Below, piece by piece: positions 16,697 through 23,993 of a stretch of DNA of 34,005 nucleotides (position 1 is its first letter; every line of letters starts with the position of its first letter). The position numbers and the translations under genes were made by a program. The DNA is taken from the NCBI RefSeq assembly GCF_913774285.1, contig NZ_CAJYHX010000005.1, forward strand, positions 1 to 34,005, written 5' to 3'. Source of the stretch: an uncultured Sphingomonas sp. GTDB taxonomy: Bacteria > Pseudomonadota > Alphaproteobacteria > Sphingomonadales > Sphingomonadaceae. The notes under the pieces were generated by a model that saw only the letters and a program-made list of their open reading frames with translations, searched no databases and was not told the origin of the DNA.

Positions 16697-17008
16697 TTAC
16701 TTGACGGCAGCGAGGTCAGTTTCGACCTTCTTGAGCATCTCGTCGGTCAGCGCGCCGTTCGAGAAGGGCTGCACCGCCTTCAGGCTCATTGCCTTGAACT
16801 GGTCTAGCGCCGGGTGCGACGACAGGCCGGGAATGTCGGTGTCGAGCACCGCCTTGGCCTTCTCGTCCGCGAGCAGCGTCTCGATCGGCGTATCGAGGCT
16901 GAACTTGGTGGAAGCCGCCGGAGCGGCGGCAGGCGCCGGAGTCTGCTGCGCCATGGCGGCGGGGCTCAGCATTGCAGCGGCGATCGCGCCTGCGACAAGA
17001 AACTTCAT
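16697..17008 (-). CDS. Small secreted protein of unknown function
   Basis: This 103-residue protein has a signal peptide (MKFLVAGAIAAAMLSPAAMA, cleavage near AMAQ) and a Pro/Ala-rich linker. The mature domain of about 70 residues contains KFSLDTPIETLLADEKAKAVLD, LDQFKAMSLKAVQPFSNGAL and a C-terminal helix. It has no Cys and no known catalytic motif. I recognise the type as a conserved sphingomonad periplasmic protein but know no function. GGAGGG lies upstream of the ATG. It converges with dps and follows the phosphoesterase gene on the same strand after 80 bases. Confidence 0.85.
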   Translation of the reverse strand: MKFLVAGAIAAAMLSPAAMAQQTPAPAAAPAASTKFSLDTPIETLLADEKAKAVLDTDIPGLSSHPALDQFKAMSLKAVQPFSNGALTDEMLKKVETDLAAVK

Positions 17009-17088
17009 CGGAAAAGGCCCTCCCTGGACGGGCGCAAGGCGCGCCCGGGCCGGAGGCTAGGGACGAAATGCGGCAGCTTTGCGAATCG

Positions 17089-17925
17089 TCAGTGCGTCGC
17101 GCCGTCAAAGGTCAGCAGCCAGAAATCGGGCACCGCGCCGATCCGAAGCGGCACCCCGCTGGTGCCGATCCCGGCCGTGACCAGCACATCGCGGCCGGGA
17201 TCGCGAATCAGCCCGCAGACGTAGCGCAGGCCGTAGTTGGAGGAGGCGGTGATCGGGCCGATCAGCGGCGGCACGATCTGACCGCAATGGGTATGGCCGG
17301 CGAGGACCAGCGGATAGCGCGCGGGGAGTGACGGCGCGATATCGGGCGTGTGGCTCAGCACCACCGTGGGGCCGGGCAGCGCGCGCGCCGCATGATCGAG
17401 CCGGTTCTCCCGATATTTGCCGTGGTAGAGATCGTCGGCACCCGCGATCGTCAGCGCGCCGCGGCGCACCGCGTCGTTGCGGAGCACGGTGATGTGCTGC
17501 TGCTTCAGCCAGGGCGGCAGATCGGTCTTGTCGTAACGGCCGTAATCATGGTTGCCGAGTACCGCGACCACGCCGTAGCGCGCGCGCAGCGCGGCGAGGG
17601 GTGCGGTCGCCTCCGCCGCCCTGTAGACCCGAGTGGTGATCCGCCGGTCCTGTTCCACGTCGCCGGCGATCAGCACAAGGTCCGGCCGCAGCGCGTTGAC
17701 CTGTGCGACGATGCGCGCGAGCCGAGACGGCGGGGTCTCCGGGCCGGCGACGTGCAGGTCGCTGATCAGCACCACCCGCATCGGCGCCGCACCGGCGGGC
17801 CAGTCGCGCATGTGCACCGTCAGCCGGCGCACGACGGGATCGCGCATGGCCGTCCAGAGGCCCAGCCCAAGAATGCCGCCGAGCAGCAGGATCAGCGCGA
17901 GCAGGCATAGTAGGAAACGCTTCAT
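17089..17925 (-). CDS. Membrane-anchored metallophosphoesterase
   Basis: This 278-residue calcineurin-like phosphoesterase has an N-terminal membrane segment (about 3-26) that would place the domain in the periplasm or leave it anchored at the inner membrane. The metal-binding motifs are complete: D56 and H58 (ISDLH), D89 (AGDVE), N125-H126-D127 (GNHD), H192 (LSHTPD) and H211/H213 (GHTHCGQ). The GHTHCGQ ending and the anchor resemble the YaeI/YkuE group, whose members act on lipid or phosphodiester substrates; the substrate here cannot be read from sequence. It is divergent from the racemase gene, with 94 bases between them. Confidence 0.88.
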   Translation of the reverse strand: MKRFLLCLLALILLLGGILGLGLWTAMRDPVVRRLTVHMRDWPAGAAPMRVVLISDLHVAGPETPPSRLARIVAQVNALRPDLVLIAGDVEQDRRITTRVYRAAEATAPLAALRARYGVVAVLGNHDYGRYDKTDLPPWLKQQHITVLRNDAVRRGALTIAGADDLYHGKYRENRLDHAARALPGPTVVLSHTPDIAPSLPARYPLVLAGHTHCGQIVPPLIGPITASSNYGLRYVCGLIRDPGRDVLVTAGIGTSGVPLRIGAVPDFWLLTFDGATH

Positions 17926-18019
17926 GCGCCGGCCCTAGAACATGGCGCGCGCTTTTCGTACCCCGGTCGGCGGCGATCCGGCGGCGGATGTCGGCGGCCG
18001 GTCGTGGCACGCTGCCGGC

Positions 18020-18745
18020 ATGCGGATGATCGGACTGATCGGCGGGATGAGCTGGGAAAGCTCGGCGGAATATTACCGCATCCTCAACCAGGGCGTGCGC
18101 GACCGGTTGGGGCCGACCGCCTCGGCGCGCTGCCTGCTCTGGTCGTTCGATTTCGCCGAGATCGAGGCGCTGCAGCACCGCGGCGACTGGGACGCGCTGG
18201 GCGACCGGCTCGTCGATGCGGCGCAGCGGCTGGAGGGCGGCGGTGCAGAGGGACTGCTGATCTGCACCAACACGATGCACCGGCTGGCGGCGCAGGTGGA
18301 GGCGGCGGTCAACATCCCGCTGCTGCACATCGCCGATCCCACTGCTGAACGCATCAAGGCGGAGGGCTTCACCACGGTCGGGCTGCTCGGCACCGCCTTC
18401 ACCATGGAACAGCCCTTCTACAAGGATCGTCTGGCCGAACGGCATGGCCTGCAGGTGCTCGTTCCGGAAGCGGCGGATCGCGGGACCGTGCACCGGGTGA
18501 TCTACGAGGAGCTGGTCGCCGGCAGGGTGATCGCCGAATCGCGGGCGGCGTATCGCGCGATCATCGAACGGCTGGTGGCCGCGGGGGCGGAGGCGGTGAT
18601 CCTCGGTTGCACGGAGATCATGCTGCTGATCGGGCCCGGGGACAGCCCCGTGCCGATCTTCGACACGACCGCGCTCCACGCCGCCGCCGCGGTCGACTGG
18701 GTACTGGCGGCGCCGAATGGACGTGGGGACGCCGCGCAGGCCTAG
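18020..18745 (+). CDS. Aspartate/glutamate racemase family protein
   Basis: This 241-residue cofactor-independent amino acid racemase has the two catalytic cysteines C82 (ICTNTMH) and C197 (LGCTEI), the N-terminal IGLIGGMSWESSAEYY signature and a VGLLGTAFTM segment. Such enzymes interconvert L- and D-aspartate (EC 5.1.1.13 type) or other amino acids; specificity is not certain. The frame is open 26 codons further upstream, but homology starts at 18020 (MRMIGLIGG); ATG 18026 is an alternative. No strong Shine-Dalgarno is seen. The DNA ligase gene follows after 33 bases on the same strand. Confidence 0.88.
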   Translation: MRMIGLIGGMSWESSAEYYRILNQGVRDRLGPTASARCLLWSFDFAEIEALQHRGDWDALGDRLVDAAQRLEGGGAEGLLICTNTMHRLAAQVEAAVNIPLLHIADPTAERIKAEGFTTVGLLGTAFTMEQPFYKDRLAERHGLQVLVPEAADRGTVHRVIYEELVAGRVIAESRAAYRAIIERLVAAGAEAVILGCTEIMLLIGPGDSPVPIFDTTALHAAAAVDWVLAAPNGRGDAAQA

Positions 18746-18778
18746 CAGCATCCGCCGCGCGCACCCATCTACTCGACC

Positions 18779-20356
18779 ATGCGCGCATTTGCCGACCTGC
18801 TCGACCGGCTGATCTACACCCGGTCGCGCAATGCCAAGCTCCGCCTGATCGGCGACTATCTGCGCGCGACCCCCTATCCCGATCGCGGCTGGGCGATGGC
18901 GGCGCTGACCGGGGCGCTCGATCTGCCGGCGGTGAAGCCGGCGCTGCTGCGCGCGATGATCGAATCGCGGGTCGATCCCGTGCTGTACGGGATGAGTCGT
19001 GATTTCGTCGGCGATTCGGCCGAGACGATCGCCTTGCTCTGGCCCGAGCCGCGGACGCCGCCGCCGGAAAGCGGCCCGCTGACCCTGGCACAGGTGGTCG
19101 ACACGCTCGCCGCCTTGTCGCGCTCCGATGCGCCGGGGGTGCTGGCGGCAATGCTTGACCGGCTCGAGGCGGACGAACGCTATGCGCTGCTCAAGCTGGC
19201 GACCGGCGCCCTGCGCGTCGGTATCTCCGCGCGGCTGGCCAAGACCGCGCTCGCCCAGGCCTTCGGGCTCGACGTCGATGCGGTGGAGGAGGTGTGGCAC
19301 GGGCTGCACCCGCCCTATGACCGGCTGTTCGACTGGGCCGAAGGCCGCGCAGAGCAGCCGCGCGTGCAGGACGTGCCGGTGTTCCGGCCGTTCATGCTCG
19401 CGCATCCGCTGGAGGTGACGCAGGTCAGCCTGGCCGACTATGCGGCGGAGTGGAAATGGGACGGCATCCGCGTCCAGATGGTCCATGCCGGCGGCGAGAC
19501 CCGGCTCTACAGCCGCGCGGGCGATGACATCACCCGCAGCTTTCCCGACGTGGCCGCGGCGTTCGCCACGCCCGGCGTGCTCGACGGCGAGCTGCTGGTG
19601 CGCGGCGAGGTGCAGGGCGGCGAGGCGGGCAGCTTCAATGCGCTCCAGCAGCGGCTGGGGCGAAAGGTCGTGTCGGCCAAGACGCTGGCCGAGTTTCCGG
19701 CCTTCGTGCGCCTGTACGACATTCTGTTAGACGGGACCGAGGACGTGCGCGAGCTGCCCTGGCATGCGCGGCGCGCGCGGCTGGAGGCGTTCGTCCCCGG
19801 CCTGGACCCCGAGCGCTTCGACATCTCCGCGGTGATCGACGCCGAAGACTTCGCGGCGCTCGAGGAAATCCGTGCCGGCGCGCGCGATGCGGCGATCGAA
19901 GGCGTGATGCTCAAGCGGCGCGATTCGCCCTATGTCGCCGGACGCCGGGTGGGGCTGTGGTACAAGTGGAAGCGCGATCCGCTCACCGCCGATTGCGTGC
20001 TGATGTATGCCCAGCGCGGATCGGGCAAGCGCAGCAGCTTCTATTCGGACTTCACTTTCGGGGCCTGGACCGAGAGCGGCGAGCTGCTCCCGGTCGGCAA
20101 GGCCTATTTCGGCTTCACCGATGAGGAGCTGAAATGGCTCGACCGCCATGTCCGCACCCACACGGTCAACCGCTTCGGCCCGGTGCGCGAGACCGACAAG
20201 ACGTTGGTGCTGGAAGTGGCGTTCGATTCGATCCACGAATCGAAGCGGCACAAATCGGGGCTGGCGATGCGCTTCCCGCGGATCGCCCGCATCCGCACCG
20301 ACAAGCCCGCCGCCGAGGCGGACACCATTGACGGGCTGCGTCGGCTGGTGACCTGA
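18779..20356 (+). CDS. ATP-dependent DNA ligase, cisplatin damage response type
   Basis: This 525-residue ligase seals nicks using ATP. The N-terminal domain (about 1-200) resembles the DNA-binding domain of eukaryotic-type ligases. The nucleotidyltransferase core has the adenylated Lys K226 (EWKWDGIRVQ), motif Ia YSRAGDDIT, motif III LDGELLV, motif IV EGVMLKRR and motif V YKWKR. The OB domain follows to the C-terminus. Bacterial ligases of this group are normally encoded next to a metallo-beta-lactamase-fold exonuclease and often a helicase and a PdeM-type nuclease, forming a DNA repair module. Here the neighbours are a racemase and a DUF4019 protein; the exonuclease gene is at 30411-31406 on the other strand. 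Confidence 0.92.
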   Translation: MRAFADLLDRLIYTRSRNAKLRLIGDYLRATPYPDRGWAMAALTGALDLPAVKPALLRAMIESRVDPVLYGMSRDFVGDSAETIALLWPEPRTPPPESGPLTLAQVVDTLAALSRSDAPGVLAAMLDRLEADERYALLKLATGALRVGISARLAKTALAQAFGLDVDAVEEVWHGLHPPYDRLFDWAEGRAEQPRVQDVPVFRPFMLAHPLEVTQVSLADYAAEWKWDGIRVQMVHAGGETRLYSRAGDDITRSFPDVAAAFATPGVLDGELLVRGEVQGGEAGSFNALQQRLGRKVVSAKTLAEFPAFVRLYDILLDGTEDVRELPWHARRARLEAFVPGLDPERFDISAVIDAEDFAALEEIRAGARDAAIEGVMLKRRDSPYVAGRRVGLWYKWKRDPLTADCVLMYAQRGSGKRSSFYSDFTFGAWTESGELLPVGKAYFGFTDEELKWLDRHVRTHTVNRFGPVRETDKTLVLEVAFDSIHESKRHKSGLAMRFPRIARIRTDKPAAEADTIDGLRRLVT

Positions 20357-20434
20357 GACAAATTTCTTGGGGCTGCGGGGGAAGGCTGGCGTACCGCCAT
20401 CGCTGCCATCGCGCTGCATGCCCCGTCCGCCCCG

Positions 20435-20812
20435 GTGGCGCAGGCGCCCGCCCCGGTAGCCGCCGCGGACGCCGCACCTGCCAGCCTCGATGCCGCCAAG
20501 ACCTGGGTGGCGCTGGTCGACCAAGGCAAATGGCACGAGAGCTGGGAGGCCGCTGCCGCCCTGTTCCGTTCCCAGGTCTCGGACGCGCGCTGGGCCGAGA
20601 TGGTGACGCCGGTGCGCCAGCCGCTCGGTCCGGTGGTCTCGCGCCGGTTCGAATCGGTGCTTCGGAGCAAGACGCTGCCGGGCGCCCCCGACGGCGACTA
20701 TGAAATTTTGAAATTCCAGACCGCGTTCGCCCAGCGCCGCGACTCGGTCGAGACCGTCATGCTCGTGCGCGAGGCGAGCGGCTGGCGCGTGTTCGGTTAT
20801 TTCATCCGTTGA
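20435..20812 (+). CDS. DUF4019-type secreted protein, start unclear
   Basis: From GTG 20435 this is 125 residues. The body (AAKTWVALVDQGKWHESWEAA, then LGPVVSRRF, LPGAPDGDYEILKF and a C-terminal WRVFGYFIR) fits the DUF4019 family, exported proteins of unknown function. The GTG has no Shine-Dalgarno and would leave out the signal peptide. The frame stays open upstream to the ligase stop at 20356, and residues just before the GTG (WRTAIAAIALHAPSAPVAQA) look like a signal peptide, but no ATG, GTG or TTG exists there. The real start may be a rare codon, or the start codon has been lost and the gene is decaying. A G-rich stretch (20375-20385) could be the old ribosome-binding site. Confidence 0.6.
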   Translation: MAQAPAPVAAADAAPASLDAAKTWVALVDQGKWHESWEAAAALFRSQVSDARWAEMVTPVRQPLGPVVSRRFESVLRSKTLPGAPDGDYEILKFQTAFAQRRDSVETVMLVREASGWRVFGYFIR

Positions 20813-20818
20813 CCGCGC

Positions 20819-20831
20819 GGGGGGGGGGGGG
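20819..20831. repeat. Run of 13 G
   Basis: An uninterrupted G13 tract lies 7 bases after the DUF4019 stop and 138 bases before the histidine kinase start. Tracts of this length are prone to slippage in vivo and in sequencing. Confidence 0.95.
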
Positions 20832-20969
20832 CCGGCGCTGCGCACGCCGCGTTGCCGGACCCGCCGCGAGATTGGACAACCCCATGTTCGCAGCGATAAG
20901 ACCGATCCCGGAAACAGCATAGGCGTTCCGCGGCCATGCTCTGGCGATGCCCGTCGAGGGAGAGATGCG

Positions 20970-22124
20970 ATGCGGACCAGATCGGGCTTTGAATCCGAGG
21001 CACTGTCGGAGCGGTTTACCGGGCGGGATGCGCTATTGCAGCGCGTCGCCGGCGCAGTTCCGGAGGCGTGGGCCCGGCAAATCGCGGAGCATATCGAGCG
21101 CCAGGACGACGTGTTCGTCACGCTGATCAACAAATGCCCCTTCGGCATCTATCTGGTCGACGATGCGCTGACGATCGTAGCGATGAACGAGCGGAGCCAG
21201 CAAGGGGCGTTTCAGAATGTTCGCCCTGTCATCGGGCGCCCGTTCGAAGAGGCGATGCGGATCCTCTGGCCGGAGCCGGTGGCGGAGGAGATTCTCGGCC
21301 ATTTCCGCCGTACGCTGGAGACCGGCGTGCCCTATCGCTCGAGCGCCTTCGTAAGGCCGCGCAACGATGTCGCACAGGTCGAGGGGTATGAATGGGAACT
21401 CCATCGCACCCTGCTGCCCGAGGGGCGCCAGGGCGTGATCTGCTATTATTTCGACTCGACCGAACTGCGCGAGGCGCAGCAGGCGCTGGCGGAAGCGGCG
21501 CGCCGCCAGCGCCTGCTGATCGACGAACTCAATCACCGCGTGAAGAACATGCTGTCCGTCGTCCAGTCGCTGGCGCGGCAGACCATCGGGCGCAACCCTG
21601 ATCCCGCCGCCGCGCAGCTGGCGTTCGAGGGGCGGCTCGGCGCGCTGGCCCGCGCCCATGACACGCTGACGCGGGTGCATTGGGAAAAGGCCGAACTGGC
21701 CGATGTGATCGAAGGCGCGCTCGATTCGTGCGGTGTGCTTGATCGCGTGCGGGTCGATGGGCCGACGATCTGGCTCGAGTCGCGCCTCGCGGTATCGGTG
21801 GCGATGGCGCTGCACGAACTGTGCACCAATGCGATCAAATATGGCGCGCTGTCCCGCGAGGCGGGGCGGGTCGACTGCACCTGGCATGTCGCGCAGGCAC
21901 CCTCGCCTTGCCTTGTCCTCCAGTGGCGCGAGCGGGGCGGTCCGGCGGTGACCCCGCCCACCCGGCGCGGCTTCGGCAGCCGCATGCTGGAACGTGCGCT
22001 GGCCGGCGACCTCAAGGCGCAAGTGGAGCTGGATTTCGCACCGGAAGGGCTGGTCTGCACGATCGCCGCCACCGCGCCGGCCTTGTTTGAAGGGCCTGCA
22101 CAGCCCGCCGGGGAGCAATCCTAG
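20970..22124 (+). CDS. PAS-domain sensor histidine kinase, HWE family
   Basis: This 384-residue soluble kinase has no membrane segment. A short N-terminal helix is followed by a PAS domain (about 50-165, CPFGIYLVDDALTIVAMN) and the HWE core: H189 in LIDELNHRVKNMLSVVQSLA, the N box ALHELCTNAIKYGALS (N287), the WRE tripeptide (319-321) and the GFG loop (334-336). HWE/HisKA_2 kinases are common in Alphaproteobacteria and several feed the PhyR general stress pathway. No response regulator gene is adjacent, so the partner is unknown. GAGGGAGAG lies just before the ATG. Its stop overlaps the convergent DJ-1/PfpI gene. Confidence 0.92.
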   Translation: MRTRSGFESEALSERFTGRDALLQRVAGAVPEAWARQIAEHIERQDDVFVTLINKCPFGIYLVDDALTIVAMNERSQQGAFQNVRPVIGRPFEEAMRILWPEPVAEEILGHFRRTLETGVPYRSSAFVRPRNDVAQVEGYEWELHRTLLPEGRQGVICYYFDSTELREAQQALAEAARRQRLLIDELNHRVKNMLSVVQSLARQTIGRNPDPAAAQLAFEGRLGALARAHDTLTRVHWEKAELADVIEGALDSCGVLDRVRVDGPTIWLESRLAVSVAMALHELCTNAIKYGALSREAGRVDCTWHVAQAPSPCLVLQWRERGGPAVTPPTRRGFGSRMLERALAGDLKAQVELDFAPEGLVCTIAATAPALFEGPAQPAGEQS

Positions 22125-22762
22125 ACGCGAGCCAAGCTCGACTCCGCGGGTGTCCCCGCGGCATCCGGAAGAAATGGCGTGACGACGCTGAGGGTGCGCG
22201 CAACATACGCATCCTTCTCCCCGACCGGCGCGACATAGTGGAGCGCCTCCCGCGCCGCTGCCCGCGATTCGCCGCGCGCGAGCATCCAGGCGGCGAGATA
22301 TTGCGAGGCCATGCACCCACCCGCCGTCGCGACATTGCCGTGCGCGACGAACGGCGCGTCGATCACCGCCACGCCCGCCTCGATCACCCAGGGCTTGGTG
22401 GTGAGATCGGTGCAGGCGGGCAGGGTGCCGATCACGCCCAGCTTCGCCAGCAGCAAGGTGCCCGAACATTGCGCGCCGATCAGCTGGCGTGCGGGATCGA
22501 GCGGGATCCGCGCGAGCAGATCGGCGTCGGCGGCGATGTCCCGCGTCTTGCTGCCGCTGCCGATGATCACCGCATCGGCCTCGGCGGTGAAGGACAGCGG
22601 GCGCTGGCGGCGAATCGTCACGCCGTTGAGCGAGGTCACTTCCGCCGTCGGCGCGGTGATGTGCGCCGCCCAGCCCCGGCTGCGCATCCGGTTGAGGATG
22701 GCCGCCGCGACGAAGCTGTCCAGTTCGTTGAACCCGTCGAAGGTCAGTACCGCAATCTGCAC
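22121..22762 (-). CDS. DJ-1/PfpI family protein
   Basis: This 213-residue protein has the class I glutamine amidotransferase-like fold of DJ-1/PfpI: the QIAVLTFDGFNELD N-terminus, and the nucleophile elbow with C99 (IGAQCSGTLLLAKLG). AGGCMASQYLAAWML follows later. Related proteins include isonitrile hydratase, proteases or chaperones and transcription-factor domains; here there is no DNA-binding domain, and the reaction is unknown. I chose GTG 22762 as start, with GGGA 8 nt upstream; the frame extends to a TTG at 22792, but that lies inside the terminator of the cold-shock gene. The stop codon shares CTAG with the stop of the histidine kinase gene. Confidence 0.85.
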   Translation of the reverse strand: MQIAVLTFDGFNELDSFVAAAILNRMRSRGWAAHITAPTAEVTSLNGVTIRRQRPLSFTAEADAVIIGSGSKTRDIAADADLLARIPLDPARQLIGAQCSGTLLLAKLGVIGTLPACTDLTTKPWVIEAGVAVIDAPFVAHGNVATAGGCMASQYLAAWMLARGESRAAAREALHYVAPVGEKDAYVARTLSVVTPFLPDAAGTPAESSLARV

Positions 22763-22790
22763 GCGCGTCTCCCAGCGCCGTTCAGCAAAC

Positions 22791-22817
22791 AAAAAGGCCG
22801 GACGTTGCCGCCCGGCC
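22791..22817 (-). terminator. Rho-independent terminator of the cold-shock gene
   Basis: A ggccgg/ccggcc stem (22796-22801 with 22812-22817) is followed on the minus strand by T5. It lies 28 bases past the stop of the double cold-shock protein and directly before the DJ-1/PfpI gene. Confidence 0.8.
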
Positions 22818-22844
22818 TCTTCGATCCGTCAGTACCCGGCTGGG

Positions 22845-23648
22845 TTACTGCTGCGGCGACAGGTTCACCGCCGCGTACTTGCCGCGACGATCGACCTCCA
22901 GCTCGAACTCGAGCCGGTCGCCTTCGTTGAGCGTCGGCATGCCGGCGCGTTCGACGGCCGAGATGTGCACGAACGCATCGGGCTGCCCGTCATCGCGCTG
23001 GATGAAGCCGAAGCCCTTCATCGCGTTGAAGAACTTGACCGTGCCGGTCGCCTTCTCGCCGGTCAGCTGACGCTGCGGGCCGCCACGCGGCGCACCGCGG
23101 TCGCCGCCGAAGCCGCCTGCACCCTGCTCGCGCGGGGCGCGCTCGACGACTTCCATCGGCTCGCCGTCGATCTTCAGCGTGGTCGCGGAGATGCGCCCAC
23201 CGCGATCGACGAGCGTGAAGCCGAGCGGCTGGCCTTCCGCCAGCGCGGTCAGGCCTGCCTGCTCGACGGCCGAGATGTGCACGAACACGTCTTCGCCGCC
23301 ATCATCGCGAACGATGAAGCCGAAGCCCTTCTGCGCGTTGAAGAACTTCACCACGCCGGTGCCTTCGCCGATCACCTGCGGGGGCATGCCGCCACCGCCG
23401 CCGCCACGGAAACCACCGCCGCCGCCGCCGCCGAAGCCGCCACCGCCGCTGCGGAAACCACCGCCGCCGCCGCCACCGAAGCCGCCACCGCCGCCGCCGA
23501 AGCCGCCGCGACCACCGCCACCAAAGCCGCCGCGATCTTCGAAGCCGCCGCCGAAGCCGCCGCCGCCGAAGTTATCGTCGCCGAAACCATCGCGCTTGTC
23601 CCTGCCGCGCCCACCGCGCTCGCCGCGACGTCCTCTATCGAAACTCAT
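22845..23648 (-). CDS. Glycine-rich protein with two cold-shock domains
   Basis: This 267-residue protein begins with a basic tract (RGRRGERGGRGRDKR) and a glycine-rich low-complexity region of about 65 residues (about 21-87) with Phe and Arg spaced through it. Cold-shock domain 1 (about 95-162) has GTGVVKFFNAQKGFGFI and VFVHIS. A Gly/Arg linker leads to domain 2 (about 200-265) with KFFNAMKGFGFI and AFVHIS. Both domains keep the RNP1 and RNP2 aromatic residues, so both should bind single-stranded RNA or DNA. Two-domain CSPs are common in Alphaproteobacteria (Caulobacter CspC/CspD type), but a long Gly/Arg N-terminus is unusual. I chose ATG 23648 (MSFDRGRRGE); upstream codons are not protein-like. 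Confidence 0.9.
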   Translation of the reverse strand: MSFDRGRRGERGGRGRDKRDGFGDDNFGGGGFGGGFEDRGGFGGGGRGGFGGGGGGFGGGGGGGFRSGGGGFGGGGGGGFRGGGGGGMPPQVIGEGTGVVKFFNAQKGFGFIVRDDGGEDVFVHISAVEQAGLTALAEGQPLGFTLVDRGGRISATTLKIDGEPMEVVERAPREQGAGGFGGDRGAPRGGPQRQLTGEKATGTVKFFNAMKGFGFIQRDDGQPDAFVHISAVERAGMPTLNEGDRLEFELEVDRRGKYAAVNLSPQQ

Positions 23649-23993
23649 GCCCTGTTCGTCTTCCCGGTTCGCCCTCAAACTACCAATCAAAACCGAGCGC
23701 CGGACGAAAAACGCAGGTCTTACGGCACTAACGTAGTGCCACAGTGCAGGTCATACCCCAAAAAAATCGGGTGCGCGAACGAAAATCGCGCGCATGGCTG
23801 CTTTGCGGCAGGAAAGTGTCCGCTGTGCCACGCAATGGGCGCTTCCCGGGCGTGAAGCGTGCCTTTTTCAAGGCCAGTTGGATCCAGTCGTCGCGTTGGA
23901 AGCGCCCCTGTATCGCCGCGAATCGCAAAATGCAAAGCCGTGCAGGGACGGCAAAGCATTGAGGTGCGACGCCATCCCCGCTACGCGGACGCG
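23649..23993. promoter_or_regulatory. Divergent leader region of the cold-shock and RNase D genes
   Basis: This gap of 345 bases has no convincing gene. A perfect hairpin at 23724-23740 (ggcacta/tagtgcc, loop acg) lies about 75 bases upstream of the cold-shock start and is flanked by two copies of gcaggtc. A second hairpin at 23840-23859 (cgcttc/gaagcg) is followed by TGCC and T5 on the plus strand, as in a terminator, although no plus-strand gene ends there. The region may hold the cold-shock 5' leader on one strand and a small RNA or leader attenuator on the other. Confidence 0.4.

Noticed and set aside
22763..22792. Upstream extension of the DJ-1/PfpI gene to TTG 22792
   Set aside because: The added codons lie in the T tract of the cold-shock terminator and have no ribosome-binding site; GTG 22762 fits the family start.
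23384..23580. Possible CRISPR-like or minisatellite array
   Set aside because: The ccgccgcc-type repeats are codons of a glycine-rich protein tract with irregular units; there are no spacers.
23179..23736. Proline-rich open frame on the plus strand across the cold-shock gene
   Set aside because: Its Pro/Lys repeats are the complement of the Gly-rich codons of the real minus-strand gene.
23724..23740. Sigma-54 promoter (TGGCAC box) ahead of the cold-shock gene
   Set aside because: TGGCAC is present on the minus strand, but the required TTGC at the -12 position is replaced by TAGT; the sequence is better explained as a hairpin.
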